Shown one piece after another: positions 47,756-56,117 of a DNA stretch of 64,000 nucleotides. Each line of letters starts with the position of its first letter. The first letter of the stretch is position 1. Position numbers and translations under genes: made by a program. The DNA comes from Alkalihalobacillus trypoxylicola (lineage in GTDB: Bacteria > Bacillota > Bacilli > Bacillales > Bacillaceae_D): NCBI RefSeq assembly GCF_001590785.1, contig NZ_LTAO01000001.1:1-64000 (forward strand). The letters run 5' to 3'. Below the pieces are notes generated by a model. That model ran no database searches, was not told the origin of the DNA, and worked only from the letters and a program-made list of their open reading frames with translations.

Positions 47756-48628
47756 ATGAATCAAATTCAAATTTTAGCTAATCAGCTTCCTATAATAAGA
47801 GAAATTGGTACCCTTCAAGATTCTAATGGCATACATATTCACCCGAATCGTATAATGGAAAATATCCACGTTTTTGTTTATGTAAAAAGCGGTCATATCC
47901 AAGTTATTGAAGAAGAGAAAGAATATCTTTTATCTAGTGGTTGTTTTCTTTTCTTAAAAAAGAACATTCATCATTGGGGCTCGCTCCTCTATTCCCCTAA
48001 AACGGAGTGGTACTATATTCACTTTTATGATGGAATGAATCAACCTTCTGAACAATTCCCAGAGTTTACTCATTATCAACAATCTTCGTTAATTTTAGAA
48101 GATACGTATTGTTCCAAATTAACCCTTCCAAAACAAGGAAAAGTAAAAAATAAGGAATATACAGAGCGACAGCTAGAAAAATTAGTCGATCTTTTCAATT
48201 CTACTCTGCCAATGAGACCACTACATTTATCGATTTCAACAATGGATTTTTTCCTAGAATTATATTCACAAAAAATACAAGAATCACAGCATACAAAGAA
48301 AAATCGAATTATTTATAAAGTAATAGAATATTTGAATGAAACTAGTTCTGCAAAGAAAGAAAGTAGAGAAATCGCAGATGCTTTAGGCATGAATTATACG
48401 TACCTTTCTTCCCTTTTTAAAAAGGAAACAGGAAAAACCATTACACAATTTCAAAATGAATTACTAGTTGAACGAGCGATGCATATGTTAAGAAAAGAGC
48501 CTATACATATAGCTGAGGTTAGCAATGAGCTAGGCTTTAGTAACCCATTTTATTTTAGTCGCGTATTCAAAAAAGTAACTGGGGTATCTCCTTCGACATA
48601 CTTAAATGAAATTTATCGAAGACCATAA
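47756..48628 (+). CDS. AraC-family transcriptional regulator
   Basis: A 290-residue regulator: N-terminal cupin-like sugar-sensing domain (HVFVYVKSGHIQVIEEEKEYLLSSGCFLFLKKNIHHWG) and a C-terminal pair of HTHs (IADALGMNYTYLSSLFKKETGKTITQFQ; EVSNELGFSNPFYFSRVFKKVTGVSPSTY). Divergent from GH127 and upstream of the SDR gene, it probably activates both in response to an arabinose-containing ligand (inference). Confidence 0.92.
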   Translation: MNQIQILANQLPIIREIGTLQDSNGIHIHPNRIMENIHVFVYVKSGHIQVIEEEKEYLLSSGCFLFLKKNIHHWGSLLYSPKTEWYYIHFYDGMNQPSEQFPEFTHYQQSSLILEDTYCSKLTLPKQGKVKNKEYTERQLEKLVDLFNSTLPMRPLHLSISTMDFFLELYSQKIQESQHTKKNRIIYKVIEYLNETSSAKKESREIADALGMNYTYLSSLFKKETGKTITQFQNELLVERAMHMLRKEPIHIAEVSNELGFSNPFYFSRVFKKVTGVSPSTYLNEIYRRP

Positions 48629-48711
48629 AAAAATGATGCTTGCTAACTAACATGAATTTCCTTATAAGAGGGAAAGTAAAAGGAAGATTGATTTTTAGGA
48701 GGCACATAAAT

Positions 48712-49500
48712 ATGAATGAAGATAAACGTTTGAATAACCAACTTGCCATTGTCACTGGAGCGAGCTCCGGTATTGGTCGTGCAGCTGCCATTGAATTAGC
48801 GAAACAAGGTGTTACTGTCTGTTTATTTGATGTTAAAGAAGAAGCTGCAAAATCTGTTAAAGAGGAAATCGAGCAACTCGGAAGTGAAGCTTTTATTTTT
48901 GATGTTGACCTTGCCGACTATGAAAGAATGCAATCTGCCTTTCAAGATATTAAACAAAAATGGGGGAAACTAGACATTCTTTTTGCAAATGGTGGGATTA
49001 ATGGGGTTTTAGCTCCTATTGAAGATTTAAAACCAGAAGATTGGGACACCACACTGGAAACCAATTTAAAGGGCACTTTTTTATCTGTAAAGTATGCGAT
49101 TCCTTTAATGAAGCAAAATGGAGGAAGCGTTATTATTACGAGCTCTATTAATGGAAACAGAGTATTCTCAAACTTTGGAATGGCTGCTTACAGCTCTTCA
49201 AAATCAGCTCAAGTTGCTTTTGCTAAGATGGCTGCGTTAGAGTTAGCTCAATATAAAATTAGGGTTAATGTTATTTGTCCTGGTGCAGTAGAAACGAATA
49301 TTGGGAAGAATACGAACAAAACAAAAGACGTTGAAAAAATAGAAATTCCTGTTCAATTTCCTGAAGGGAGTCAGCCTCTAGAGCATAAACCTGCTAAACC
49401 CGAACAAATCGCTCAGCTTGTTTCATTTTTAGCCTTTAAACATTCTGATCATATTACAGGGACTGAAATATATATTGACGGTGCTGAATCTCTTCTATAA
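48712..49500 (+). CDS. Short-chain dehydrogenase/reductase
   Basis: A 262-residue SDR oxidoreductase with the cofactor motif TGASSGIG (15-22), FANGG (the NNAG equivalent), catalytic Ser in ITSSINGN and Y-x3-K in AAYSSSKSA, and the C-terminal GTEIYIDGAE. A sugar or alcohol substrate cannot be assigned; the setting suggests a carbohydrate. ATG 48712 is fixed by AGGAGG 9 bases upstream. 83 bases after the AraC gene, possibly one transcript. Confidence 0.9.
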   Translation: MNEDKRLNNQLAIVTGASSGIGRAAAIELAKQGVTVCLFDVKEEAAKSVKEEIEQLGSEAFIFDVDLADYERMQSAFQDIKQKWGKLDILFANGGINGVLAPIEDLKPEDWDTTLETNLKGTFLSVKYAIPLMKQNGGSVIITSSINGNRVFSNFGMAAYSSSKSAQVAFAKMAALELAQYKIRVNVICPGAVETNIGKNTNKTKDVEKIEIPVQFPEGSQPLEHKPAKPEQIAQLVSFLAFKHSDHITGTEIYIDGAESLL

Positions 49501-49538
49501 GGTTGTCAATTTGAGAGTTCTATTGCATACAACAACGA

Positions 49539-49577
49539 CAAAAAGGACCTTTCTTCTAAGCTAAAGAAGGAAGGTCC
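49539..49577. terminator. Hairpin between SDR and GH35 genes (terminator, family-B-like)
   Basis: AGGACCTTTCTTC pairs with GAAGGAAGGTCCT around TAAGCTAAA. Read on the minus strand it is followed by TTTTTGTCG and would end the GH35 transcript. Its sequence resembles the hairpin in repeat B4. Confidence 0.6.
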
Positions 49578-49743
49578 TGATACTTTTGAAGATTCACGGA
49601 ATTTCCAGTGTATGAAATGAGATATATTGAAATCCATTTAAAAAAATGAGTATGGTATCACCACATTTGACGCGAAGTGACTTGAAAATGGCTCTCTCGA
49701 GGAGCTTAATTGTAAACTCCATTTCCGTCGCTTTTTACTATTT

Positions 49744-51486
49744 CTAATCTGACTTTATTTCGCGAGGATGCAAAATAGGCTTTTCTATTAATGATACACT
49801 TGTTTGCTGTGTACCATCTAACTCTACTATAATCAATTCATTTTTCCCTTCTTTTAAATAAGGTCCCGGTGCATACAAGGTATGCTGTGGGCCTTTTTTT
49901 TCCCAATACCTTCCTAAATTGAATCCATTTATAAAAACATTTCCTTTTTTAAAGCCTTTTAAGTCGACAAAAGTGTCAGCTACATCATCAACATGAAAGC
50001 TTCCTTTTAGAAATTTGGGGAATCTTTGATCTTCTCCAATATAATTCTTTGGTAAATGCTGAAGCTCAATGCTATACATCTCCCAATTAAACCAATATTG
50101 TTCGCCTAACCAAATGTTATGGACTAACCCTTTTTGATCGGTCAAATGCTCTCCATAATTAGCTCTGCCCATATTTTCAACGAAAAGCTCTAAAACATTG
50201 TTTTCATTAGGGAAATTTAAGGAAACTTCCTTGTCGAGGTCATTGATGTAAACCGTCTTTTCAAAACGCCCATTGATATAAATATGACAACGATCTCGTA
50301 TCGAATCCGTCCGAAATGTTAAAGTACCTTTTCGGTTAATATCAGTCCGATATAAAGTATATCCAAAAGACTGATCGAGTGATTCCATTGATAATGGAGT
50401 TAAATGCTGTTTCTTTACTCCTATTTCTGAAAGAACATCAAATATACTAACAGATTCAGTCAGTGTAATATCTCCATAAGCGTTCGTTTTTAGCTTACTT
50501 ACATAATTCTCAGGTGTTTCAATGTATTGACTAAGTATTTTTTTTATTTCTTTATATTTTTCGGTTATTTCGCCATTTTCAGTTAATAAACTATCATAAT
50601 CATAGCTTGTTATTGTTGGGTAATATTGGTCATAATGATTAGCACCGTTCATAAAACCAAAATTAGTTCCTCCATGAAACATATAAAAATTAACAGAACT
50701 GTTTCTGTCCATCAATTCTTCAAAAACTCTAGCTGCCTCTTTCGGGTCTCTTGTATGGTGTTTACCTCCCCAATGGTCAAACCAACCAATCCAAAATTCT
50801 GCTACCATTTTGGGAGAGCCCGGTTTATAACCATCAAGCGCTTCGAAGGCTTCCTCTACTTTTGAACCGAAATTAAGTGTTGTAGTCACTTGCTCAAGTG
50901 AACCTTGTTTCATAAAGGCAGGTCCATCTGAGGTAAATAAAAAGGTCTCTAGTCCATGTTTTTCATATTGTTGTTTTAGAAAATTTAAATATGCTTCATC
51001 GTTACCATAAGCGCCATATTCATTCTCTATTTGCATTGCAATAATCGGTCCACCATTTTGATACAAAAATGGTTTGAACTTTGGTAAAAGTACATCATAA
51101 TACTCTTCAACATGCTTAAGATATACGGTTTCGCTGCTTCTTAAAATGGTCTCTTGATTTTTTAGAAGCCATGAAGGTAATCCGCCCATTTCCCATTCAG
51201 CGCAAATATATGGAGATGGTCTTACGATTAATTTCAATTCTAATTCTTGACAACATTTTATAAATTCTTCGATATTCGCTAAACCAGTAAAATGAAACTG
51301 TCCTTTTTTAGGCTCATGGAAATTCCAAGGCACATACGTTTCGACCGTATTCAAGCCTAGAGCACGAAGCTTTAATAATCGGTCTTTCCAATATGCTGGT
51401 GGAACTCTAAAATAATGAATTCCTCCTGATAGAATTTGAAACGGTTTTCCATCTAAATAGAACTTTTCTTCTTTGTTAATAAGCAT
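49744..51486 (-). CDS. GH35 beta-galactosidase
   Basis: A 580-residue intracellular (no signal) GH35 enzyme. The TIM barrel begins ILSGGIHYFRVPPAYWKDRL; acid/base E156 lies in MQIENEYGAYGN and nucleophile E230 in VAEFWIGWFDHWG. Jelly-roll domains follow (VFINGFNLGRYW). Members remove beta-galactosyl residues from plant galactans, arabinogalactans or glycoproteins. With GH127 nearby this suggests attack on arabinogalactan-like glycans. Own promoter region with a CRE-like site. Confidence 0.93.
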   Translation of the reverse strand: MLINKEEKFYLDGKPFQILSGGIHYFRVPPAYWKDRLLKLRALGLNTVETYVPWNFHEPKKGQFHFTGLANIEEFIKCCQELELKLIVRPSPYICAEWEMGGLPSWLLKNQETILRSSETVYLKHVEEYYDVLLPKFKPFLYQNGGPIIAMQIENEYGAYGNDEAYLNFLKQQYEKHGLETFLFTSDGPAFMKQGSLEQVTTTLNFGSKVEEAFEALDGYKPGSPKMVAEFWIGWFDHWGGKHHTRDPKEAARVFEELMDRNSSVNFYMFHGGTNFGFMNGANHYDQYYPTITSYDYDSLLTENGEITEKYKEIKKILSQYIETPENYVSKLKTNAYGDITLTESVSIFDVLSEIGVKKQHLTPLSMESLDQSFGYTLYRTDINRKGTLTFRTDSIRDRCHIYINGRFEKTVYINDLDKEVSLNFPNENNVLELFVENMGRANYGEHLTDQKGLVHNIWLGEQYWFNWEMYSIELQHLPKNYIGEDQRFPKFLKGSFHVDDVADTFVDLKGFKKGNVFINGFNLGRYWEKKGPQHTLYAPGPYLKEGKNELIIVELDGTQQTSVSLIEKPILHPREIKSD

Positions 51487-51546
51487 TCTATTCCCCTTCT
51501 CCTACAATTGACTTCATAAATGGTTTGTTACCATTCTAACATTTTA

Positions 51547-51560
51547 TGAAACGGATTTCA
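51547..51560. promoter_or_regulatory. CRE-like site upstream of GH35
   Basis: TGAAACGGATTTCA differs from the TGAAANCGNTTTCA form of the CcpA element at one position and sits inside the longer palindrome ATGAAA-CGGA-TTTCAT. About 60 bases before the GH35 start. Confidence 0.45.
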
Positions 51561-51661
51561 TAGAGTTTATTTCAAAAGGACATAATAATAAAAAGGAGCG
51601 TCTTGAAAAAATGGCAGAGACTCTCCTTTTCCTGTAAAAATTATATTTTCATCATAAAATA

Positions 51662-51930
51662 GAGTGAATTTCATAATGGCTCTATAAGTGAATAAAACCA
51701 AACATTCATTATAAAAATGTCTTGAATGTTTGTGAATTTACTTGTTGATTGTAACGGTAGGTAGTGACTCCCAAAGGATGAGCGCAGTGTGAAGATCTAC
51801 TCTGACGACTCTCTGAATAGTCAGAGTTAGCTGAAGACAAGCCCTTGGGAAAGCATCTACCTAAAGTGAAAATCAAAAACCTAACCGCTCGGTTTTCATT
51901 AAAAGATATAAATGATGAAATGGATTCAAT
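51662..51930 (-). repeat. Family A fold-back repeat, copy A7 (inverted orientation)
   Basis: The only copy in reverse orientation. Read on the minus strand: GAAAACCGAGCGGTTAGG, TTTCACTTTAGGTAGATGC, CTTTCCCAAGGGCTTG, CTCTGACTATTCAGAG, TTTGGGAGTCACTACCTACC, GAAATTCACTCT. Close to A6 over its whole length. Confidence 0.87.
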
Positions 51931-51936
51931 AGTCTT

Positions 51937-52158
51937 TTATTTTTCTAAATCATTGACTATATCTTTTAAGTTCAAAAGCTCTTCTTCAGAAAAGGTTAGT
52001 CCTTTTCCCATTTTTTCATGATCCTCTGACCAGTCACGAATATCATATTTTGGTTCACGACCATTCCAGCTAATAAGATTTAATTCTCTTTTCCAGCCTT
52101 TTGCATTTTCAGATAATACTCCAACTGTTTTTATGATTTCGTATTTGAATTCTGACAT
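51937..52158 (-). CDS. YdbC-family PC4-like ssDNA-binding protein
   Basis: A 73-residue protein with the YdbC/PC4 pattern (KTVGVLSENAKGWKRELNLISWNGREPKYDIRDWS…EKMGKGLTFSEEE). The fold is a four-stranded sheet plus helix that dimerises and binds single-stranded nucleic acid, as shown for Lactococcus YdbC. ATG 52158 has GGAAGGATGG upstream; seven more codons are open. The gene overlaps the 3' end of the PAP2 gene by 28 bases in another frame. Confidence 0.85.
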   Translation of the reverse strand: MSEFKYEIIKTVGVLSENAKGWKRELNLISWNGREPKYDIRDWSEDHEKMGKGLTFSEEELLNLKDIVNDLEK

Positions 52159-52784
52159 GAAACCATCCTTCCATTCCATTTTTTATCTACTTCACTTACT
52201 ACTATTAATAGTAGCAATCCTAGTATAAAACCAGCTACAACATCTGTACTATAATGCACACCTAAGTAAATTCGACTTAATCCAATCACAATAATGAGGA
52301 TCGATAAAAGAAGGATACCGATAAGTCTCCAATGAGATGGTTTAAAAAAACGAAGAAATAATAGGATGATAAAGCCGTATAGTAAAAGTGACATCATGCT
52401 GTGATTGCTAGGATAGCTATACCCAAATCCATCATATTGAAGTAATATGTCAGGACGCTCTCTCACAATCGTTATTTTTAATATTCGGTTGAGAATACTC
52501 CCTGTAATCATCGTCAGCGATAAAAGCAAAGCCCATTTAAATTTTTTTGTGAACAAAAGAATAATCACGAGCAAAATCGTTAAAATCGTAAGTACACTTG
52601 CTGCACCAAATTCTGTTATCGATTCCATAAACGTCCATACGAAGGGCCAATCAAAGAATAAGAGCCAATCAAAGACAATCGTATCAAAAGCAATGGTATC
52701 ATTCCAAATAACGATAGCACTTAAAATGAGGAAAGTACAAAATAATAGGAAGAACAACAAATAAGAGGGATTTTTGAGGTTCAT
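52131..52784 (-). CDS. PAP2-family membrane phosphatase
   Basis: A 217-residue integral membrane lipid phosphatase with six hydrophobic segments and the three PAP2 motifs: K103…RP (KITIVRERP), PSNH (125-128; usual form PSGH) and SR…H…D (S170 R171, H177, D181). Likely acts on undecaprenyl pyrophosphate or phosphatidate/phosphatidylglycerophosphate outside the membrane. Start at ATG 52784 after AAAGGACG. Its end overlaps the YdbC-like gene. Confidence 0.9.
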   Translation of the reverse strand: MNLKNPSYLLFFLLFCTFLILSAIVIWNDTIAFDTIVFDWLLFFDWPFVWTFMESITEFGAASVLTILTILLVIILLFTKKFKWALLLSLTMITGSILNRILKITIVRERPDILLQYDGFGYSYPSNHSMMSLLLYGFIILLFLRFFKPSHWRLIGILLLSILIIVIGLSRIYLGVHYSTDVVAGFILGLLLLIVVSEVDKKWNGRMVSCQNSNTKS

Positions 52785-53218
52785 TATAGTCGTCCTTTTT
52801 TTATGATTTTTTAAATAATGTAACATGTTTTATAAAAAAATCAAATAGGACAAATAAAGAGAGAATGTTTAGAGGATTTTAACACTTAGATTCTAAAATC
52901 AGGATATGAAATTAAAACTTGAACAATCATATAAAAAGCACCCCTTTCTCTTTTTTTATTTGATTCGACGTTTTAAATCTCTTTCCTGCAAAAATATTTA
53001 AAAACTCTCTACAAATCAATGGTAATTTAATAGGACAGTGGTCACTTCCAAATCATTTAGAAACGATTATACAATAATCTCTTCTTTCATTGAAGAGAAA
53101 GATAGGAACATCATAGGGAGAGAGGGTTCGGCTATTATTCCTTCTTTAAAATATAAAACGTGTAATTTTGAAACTTTTTTAATACTCATTTCGTAAGCCG
53201 TATAAAGGAGGAACAACA
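52785..53218. other. Intergenic stretch without recognised gene
   Basis: 434 AT-rich bases between the PAP2 gene and a small plus-strand gene. It includes pyrimidine-rich CCCCTTTCTCTTTTTTT at about 52941 and a small CTCTTC…GAAGAG hairpin at 53082-53100. No repeat of family A or B and no convincing promoter were recognised. Confidence 0.4.
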
Positions 53219-53458
53219 ATGAAAAAAATAATGACAATATTTATCGTTGTACTCATCTCACTAGGTATAGCAGATGTTTTAAAAGGAGTTATTTTAACAT
53301 TCCTTTATACGCCGAATTCATTTTCAACTAATGTTATGGAGATGTCGAACCTCCTATCTTACACGATTTCTGCTACAACTGTGACAATCATTCTTTGGAG
53401 TGTGTTCAAGCTAAAAAACTTATGGAAAGGTTCTAAATCAATGGTTAAAGTGTCATAA
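53219..53458 (+). CDS. Small two-helix membrane protein (79 aa)
   Basis: 79 residues with two hydrophobic helices (about 4-30 and 45-66) joined by a loop and a basic C-terminus (KLKNLWKGSKSMVKVS). An excellent AAAGGAGG site 8 bases before ATG supports translation. No family recognised; function unknown. Confidence 0.72.
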   Translation: MKKIMTIFIVVLISLGIADVLKGVILTFLYTPNSFSTNVMEMSNLLSYTISATTVTIILWSVFKLKNLWKGSKSMVKVS

Positions 53459-53512
53459 AGTCTTACATAATAGATTGGCACTTCTTGTTAGAAATACTTT
53501 TTTAACCTCTTA

Positions 53513-54787
53513 CTAATCAGAATCTAGTTTACACCAATTAGTTAGAAAAATGGCATATAATATCGCACTTTCAAAAACATTTTCTAATTTGATTTTCTCA
53601 TTAGGAAAATGAGCAAGCTCTGTGATACCTGGACCCATAACGATTGCGGGAATATGTGCGACCTGGCTAAAAAGGCCAGCATCTGTTCCCCACGGTGATG
53701 CTTCAATCCTTGGTTTTTTATGATAAAGAGACTCAAAGGAGTCTACCAAAGCTTTCATGAATGGATGGGTCTGTTCAATTTTCCCAGGCAACCAGCTCGC
53801 ACCAAACCATTCTATGTCAATCGGATATTGTTCAAACCAAGGGTCCTGTAAAAGGGCAGGGCTTAATAGATAGGAGAATTCTTCCTTTGCTTCCTCTATT
53901 GTTTCTTCAGGAGAAACACCTAAACGACCTTCTATTTCAAGATAATCTGGAACAGAAGAGGGCCAGTCCCCACCACTGATTTTGCCGACATTAATAGGTA
54001 TAGGAATGGGAAGATTTTGATACAATGGGTCGTTTATTCTTTGATTACGCCTCATTTCAATTTGTCTAATTTGCTGAATAACCTGCATTGCTTTTTCAAT
54101 AGCTGAAACTCCTTCATACCTTGTTCCTCCATGAGCCGAGCGTCCTCTTAATTTTAATCTAAACCAAATCGATCCTTGTTGTAAGGGAAATATCTTTTGA
54201 TTGGTTGGCTCTGGAATTAATACTCCATCGGCTTTATACCCTTCCAAAATGGTAGCTAGAGTACCGGCGCCTCCACATTCCTCGTCTACTACACTTTGAA
54301 AGATAACATCTCCTTTAAGAGTTACTTGAATATCAGATAAAAGCTGCAAGGCTAAAAGTAAGGAAATCGTACCTCCTTTCATATCAGTGGCTCCTCTTCC
54401 ATATATAAACCCATCCTGAAAAACTCCAGAAAATGGATCATCATACCATTGATTTCTTTCTCCAGTAGGAACGACATCAATATGACTATTTAATATAATT
54501 GAATTTCCACCTCCACTACCTTTCCATTCCCCTATAATGATAGGACTATTTTCAAACGTATCCCTATTCGACATATAAGAAGGATGTTTTTTTAACACTT
54601 TTATATTAGGAATGAAGGAGTTCACCTCTAAACCAATATCACTTATATATTTCTCTATTAGCCTCTGACCGTGCTGCTCATTTAGAAAGGTCGTTGGTAC
54701 TTGAATGAGCTTTTTTAGCTTTTCTGTATACTCAGCCCTTCTCTTTTCTAATGCTTTTTTTAGTGCGGTAATGAAAGAAGTATCCAT
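53513..54787 (-). CDS. M20-family peptidase/deacylase (YodQ-like)
   Basis: A 424-residue ArgE/DapE-type metallohydrolase. Zinc ligands and acids: NSHIDVVP (His, Asp), YGRGATDMKGG (Asp), DEECGG (Glu-Glu), PEP and a late His in ELAHFPNE. A dimerisation domain sits in the middle (SAHGG). Last gene of the kamA operon, in the place of yodQ in B. subtilis, so it may deacylate an acetylated beta-lysine-derived intermediate (inference). Start at ATG 54787 (GAGGAGG upstream); 53 open codons before it overlap the CoA-transferase gene. Confidence 0.87.
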   Translation of the reverse strand: MDTSFITALKKALEKRRAEYTEKLKKLIQVPTTFLNEQHGQRLIEKYISDIGLEVNSFIPNIKVLKKHPSYMSNRDTFENSPIIIGEWKGSGGGNSIILNSHIDVVPTGERNQWYDDPFSGVFQDGFIYGRGATDMKGGTISLLLALQLLSDIQVTLKGDVIFQSVVDEECGGAGTLATILEGYKADGVLIPEPTNQKIFPLQQGSIWFRLKLRGRSAHGGTRYEGVSAIEKAMQVIQQIRQIEMRRNQRINDPLYQNLPIPIPINVGKISGGDWPSSVPDYLEIEGRLGVSPEETIEEAKEEFSYLLSPALLQDPWFEQYPIDIEWFGASWLPGKIEQTHPFMKALVDSFESLYHKKPRIEASPWGTDAGLFSQVAHIPAIVMGPGITELAHFPNEKIKLENVFESAILYAIFLTNWCKLDSD

Positions 54788-54792
54788 TAACT

Positions 54793-55452
54793 TTACCTCC
54801 TCAATATGGTTGGTGAAAGATATAGTGATGCTTCTGTCGATTGAAGAACTTCCTCTAACGAATATGGTAGAAAAATTTCTTTCAGTTCTAAACCTCTTTT
54901 CGACACATGTATTACTGCTTTCTCCGTAATAATCATATTGACACACTTCTCAGCTGTTAAGGGCAGCTGGCATCTTTTGACGATTTTTGATTGACCATTT
55001 TTGTTTTGATGAGTCATCATTATGATTAGCTTTTTTGCTTTTTGTGCTAATTCTATTGCCCCACCAATTCCAGATACCTTTTTTCCTGGAATAATCCAAT
55101 TAGCTAAATCTCCTTGTTCACTAACTTCTAAACCTCCTAAAATCGCTACATCGATATAGCCACCACGTATCATAGCAAATGATTGGGTACTGTCAAAAAA
55201 AGAACCACCCTTTTGAATGGTCGTTGGCAGTCCTCCTGCATGGCAAATCATTGGATCTTCGTAGCCTTTTTTAGGAGTACTACCCATTCCTAAAATTCCA
55301 TTTTCAGCTTGAAGCATAATTCCTTTTTCTGGACGAATATAATCCGTGACATAAGAAGGTAAGCCAATTCCTAAATTAACGATACTATTTCTCTGCATTT
55401 CTAATTCAGCTCTTTGAGCCATTTTTTTAATTTGCTCTATTCCCAGGCCCAT
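54793..55452 (-). CDS. CoA-transferase subunit B (YodR-like)
   Basis: A 219-residue beta subunit of a 3-oxoacid/acyl CoA-transferase. Active-site Glu in LQAENGILGMG (residue about 50), start region IVNLGIGLPSYV, and GGLEVS…GNWIIPGKK-type strand. Pairs with the adjacent subunit A. ATG 55452 preferred (AAAGGAG upstream); a TTG two codons earlier is possible. Overlaps subunit A by 16 bases. Probably activates or transfers CoA on a beta-lysine breakdown product. Confidence 0.88.
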   Translation of the reverse strand: MGLGIEQIKKMAQRAELEMQRNSIVNLGIGLPSYVTDYIRPEKGIMLQAENGILGMGSTPKKGYEDPMICHAGGLPTTIQKGGSFFDSTQSFAMIRGGYIDVAILGGLEVSEQGDLANWIIPGKKVSGIGGAIELAQKAKKLIIMMTHQNKNGQSKIVKRCQLPLTAEKCVNMIITEKAVIHVSKRGLELKEIFLPYSLEEVLQSTEASLYLSPTILRR

Positions 55453-56117
55453 TTCCAATCAACTCCTTTGCTTAAAAGAACATGATTAACAAATATCCCT
55501 GGGGTCATAATTTCATTAGGCTGTAGTTCGCCTAATTCAAGAATTTCTTCAGCCTCCACTATCGTTATAGTAGCCGCCATTGCCATGACAGGTGCCGTAT
55601 TAATTGCTGTTGATTCATAAAATAAATTGCCAAAACGATCACTTTTTTTGGCATATATTAAAGCTATATCAGCCTTTAAAGCCTTCTCTATATATAAAAC
55701 TTGATCATCTATTTCTATTTTTTCCTTCTCAAGATTTAAGGCTTCAGCGTATTGAATATTGCTTAAAAAAGCAGGTAAGCCAACACCTCCAGCTCGAATT
55801 CGTTCCATTAATATACCTTGAGGACAAAACTCAACTTGCAAATCACCTTGGAGCATTTTTTCACCTGCTAAAGGGTTTGAGCCAATATGAGAGGTAATCA
55901 ATTGTTTAACTTGATTATTAGAAAACAAACGCCCAACCCCTATATCTGGAAATGCTGCATCATTACTGATCATCGTTAAAGAAGACGTACTGGATTGTTT
56001 CAATAATTTTAACAGAGTAGGAGGATTTCCTATCCCGCCAAACCCACCGACCATAATGGTTTGACCATGCTTAAATAAACCTCTAATATATTTCTCTGTA
56101 GTTTCTTTATTGATCAT
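55437..56117 (-). CDS. CoA-transferase subunit A (YodS-like)
   Basis: A 226-residue alpha subunit of the CoA-transferase (family I): GQTIMVGGFGGIGNPPTLL near the start, SNDAAFPDIGVGRL, GVGLPAFLS, YAKKSDRFGNLFYESTAINTAPVMAMAA. Start at ATG 56117 with GAGGAGG upstream, overlapping the end of the aminotransferase gene by 11 bases, which shows tight coupling. Confidence 0.9.
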   Translation of the reverse strand: MINKETTEKYIRGLFKHGQTIMVGGFGGIGNPPTLLKLLKQSSTSSLTMISNDAAFPDIGVGRLFSNNQVKQLITSHIGSNPLAGEKMLQGDLQVEFCPQGILMERIRAGGVGLPAFLSNIQYAEALNLEKEKIEIDDQVLYIEKALKADIALIYAKKSDRFGNLFYESTAINTAPVMAMAATITIVEAEEILELGELQPNEIMTPGIFVNHVLLSKGVDWKWAWE

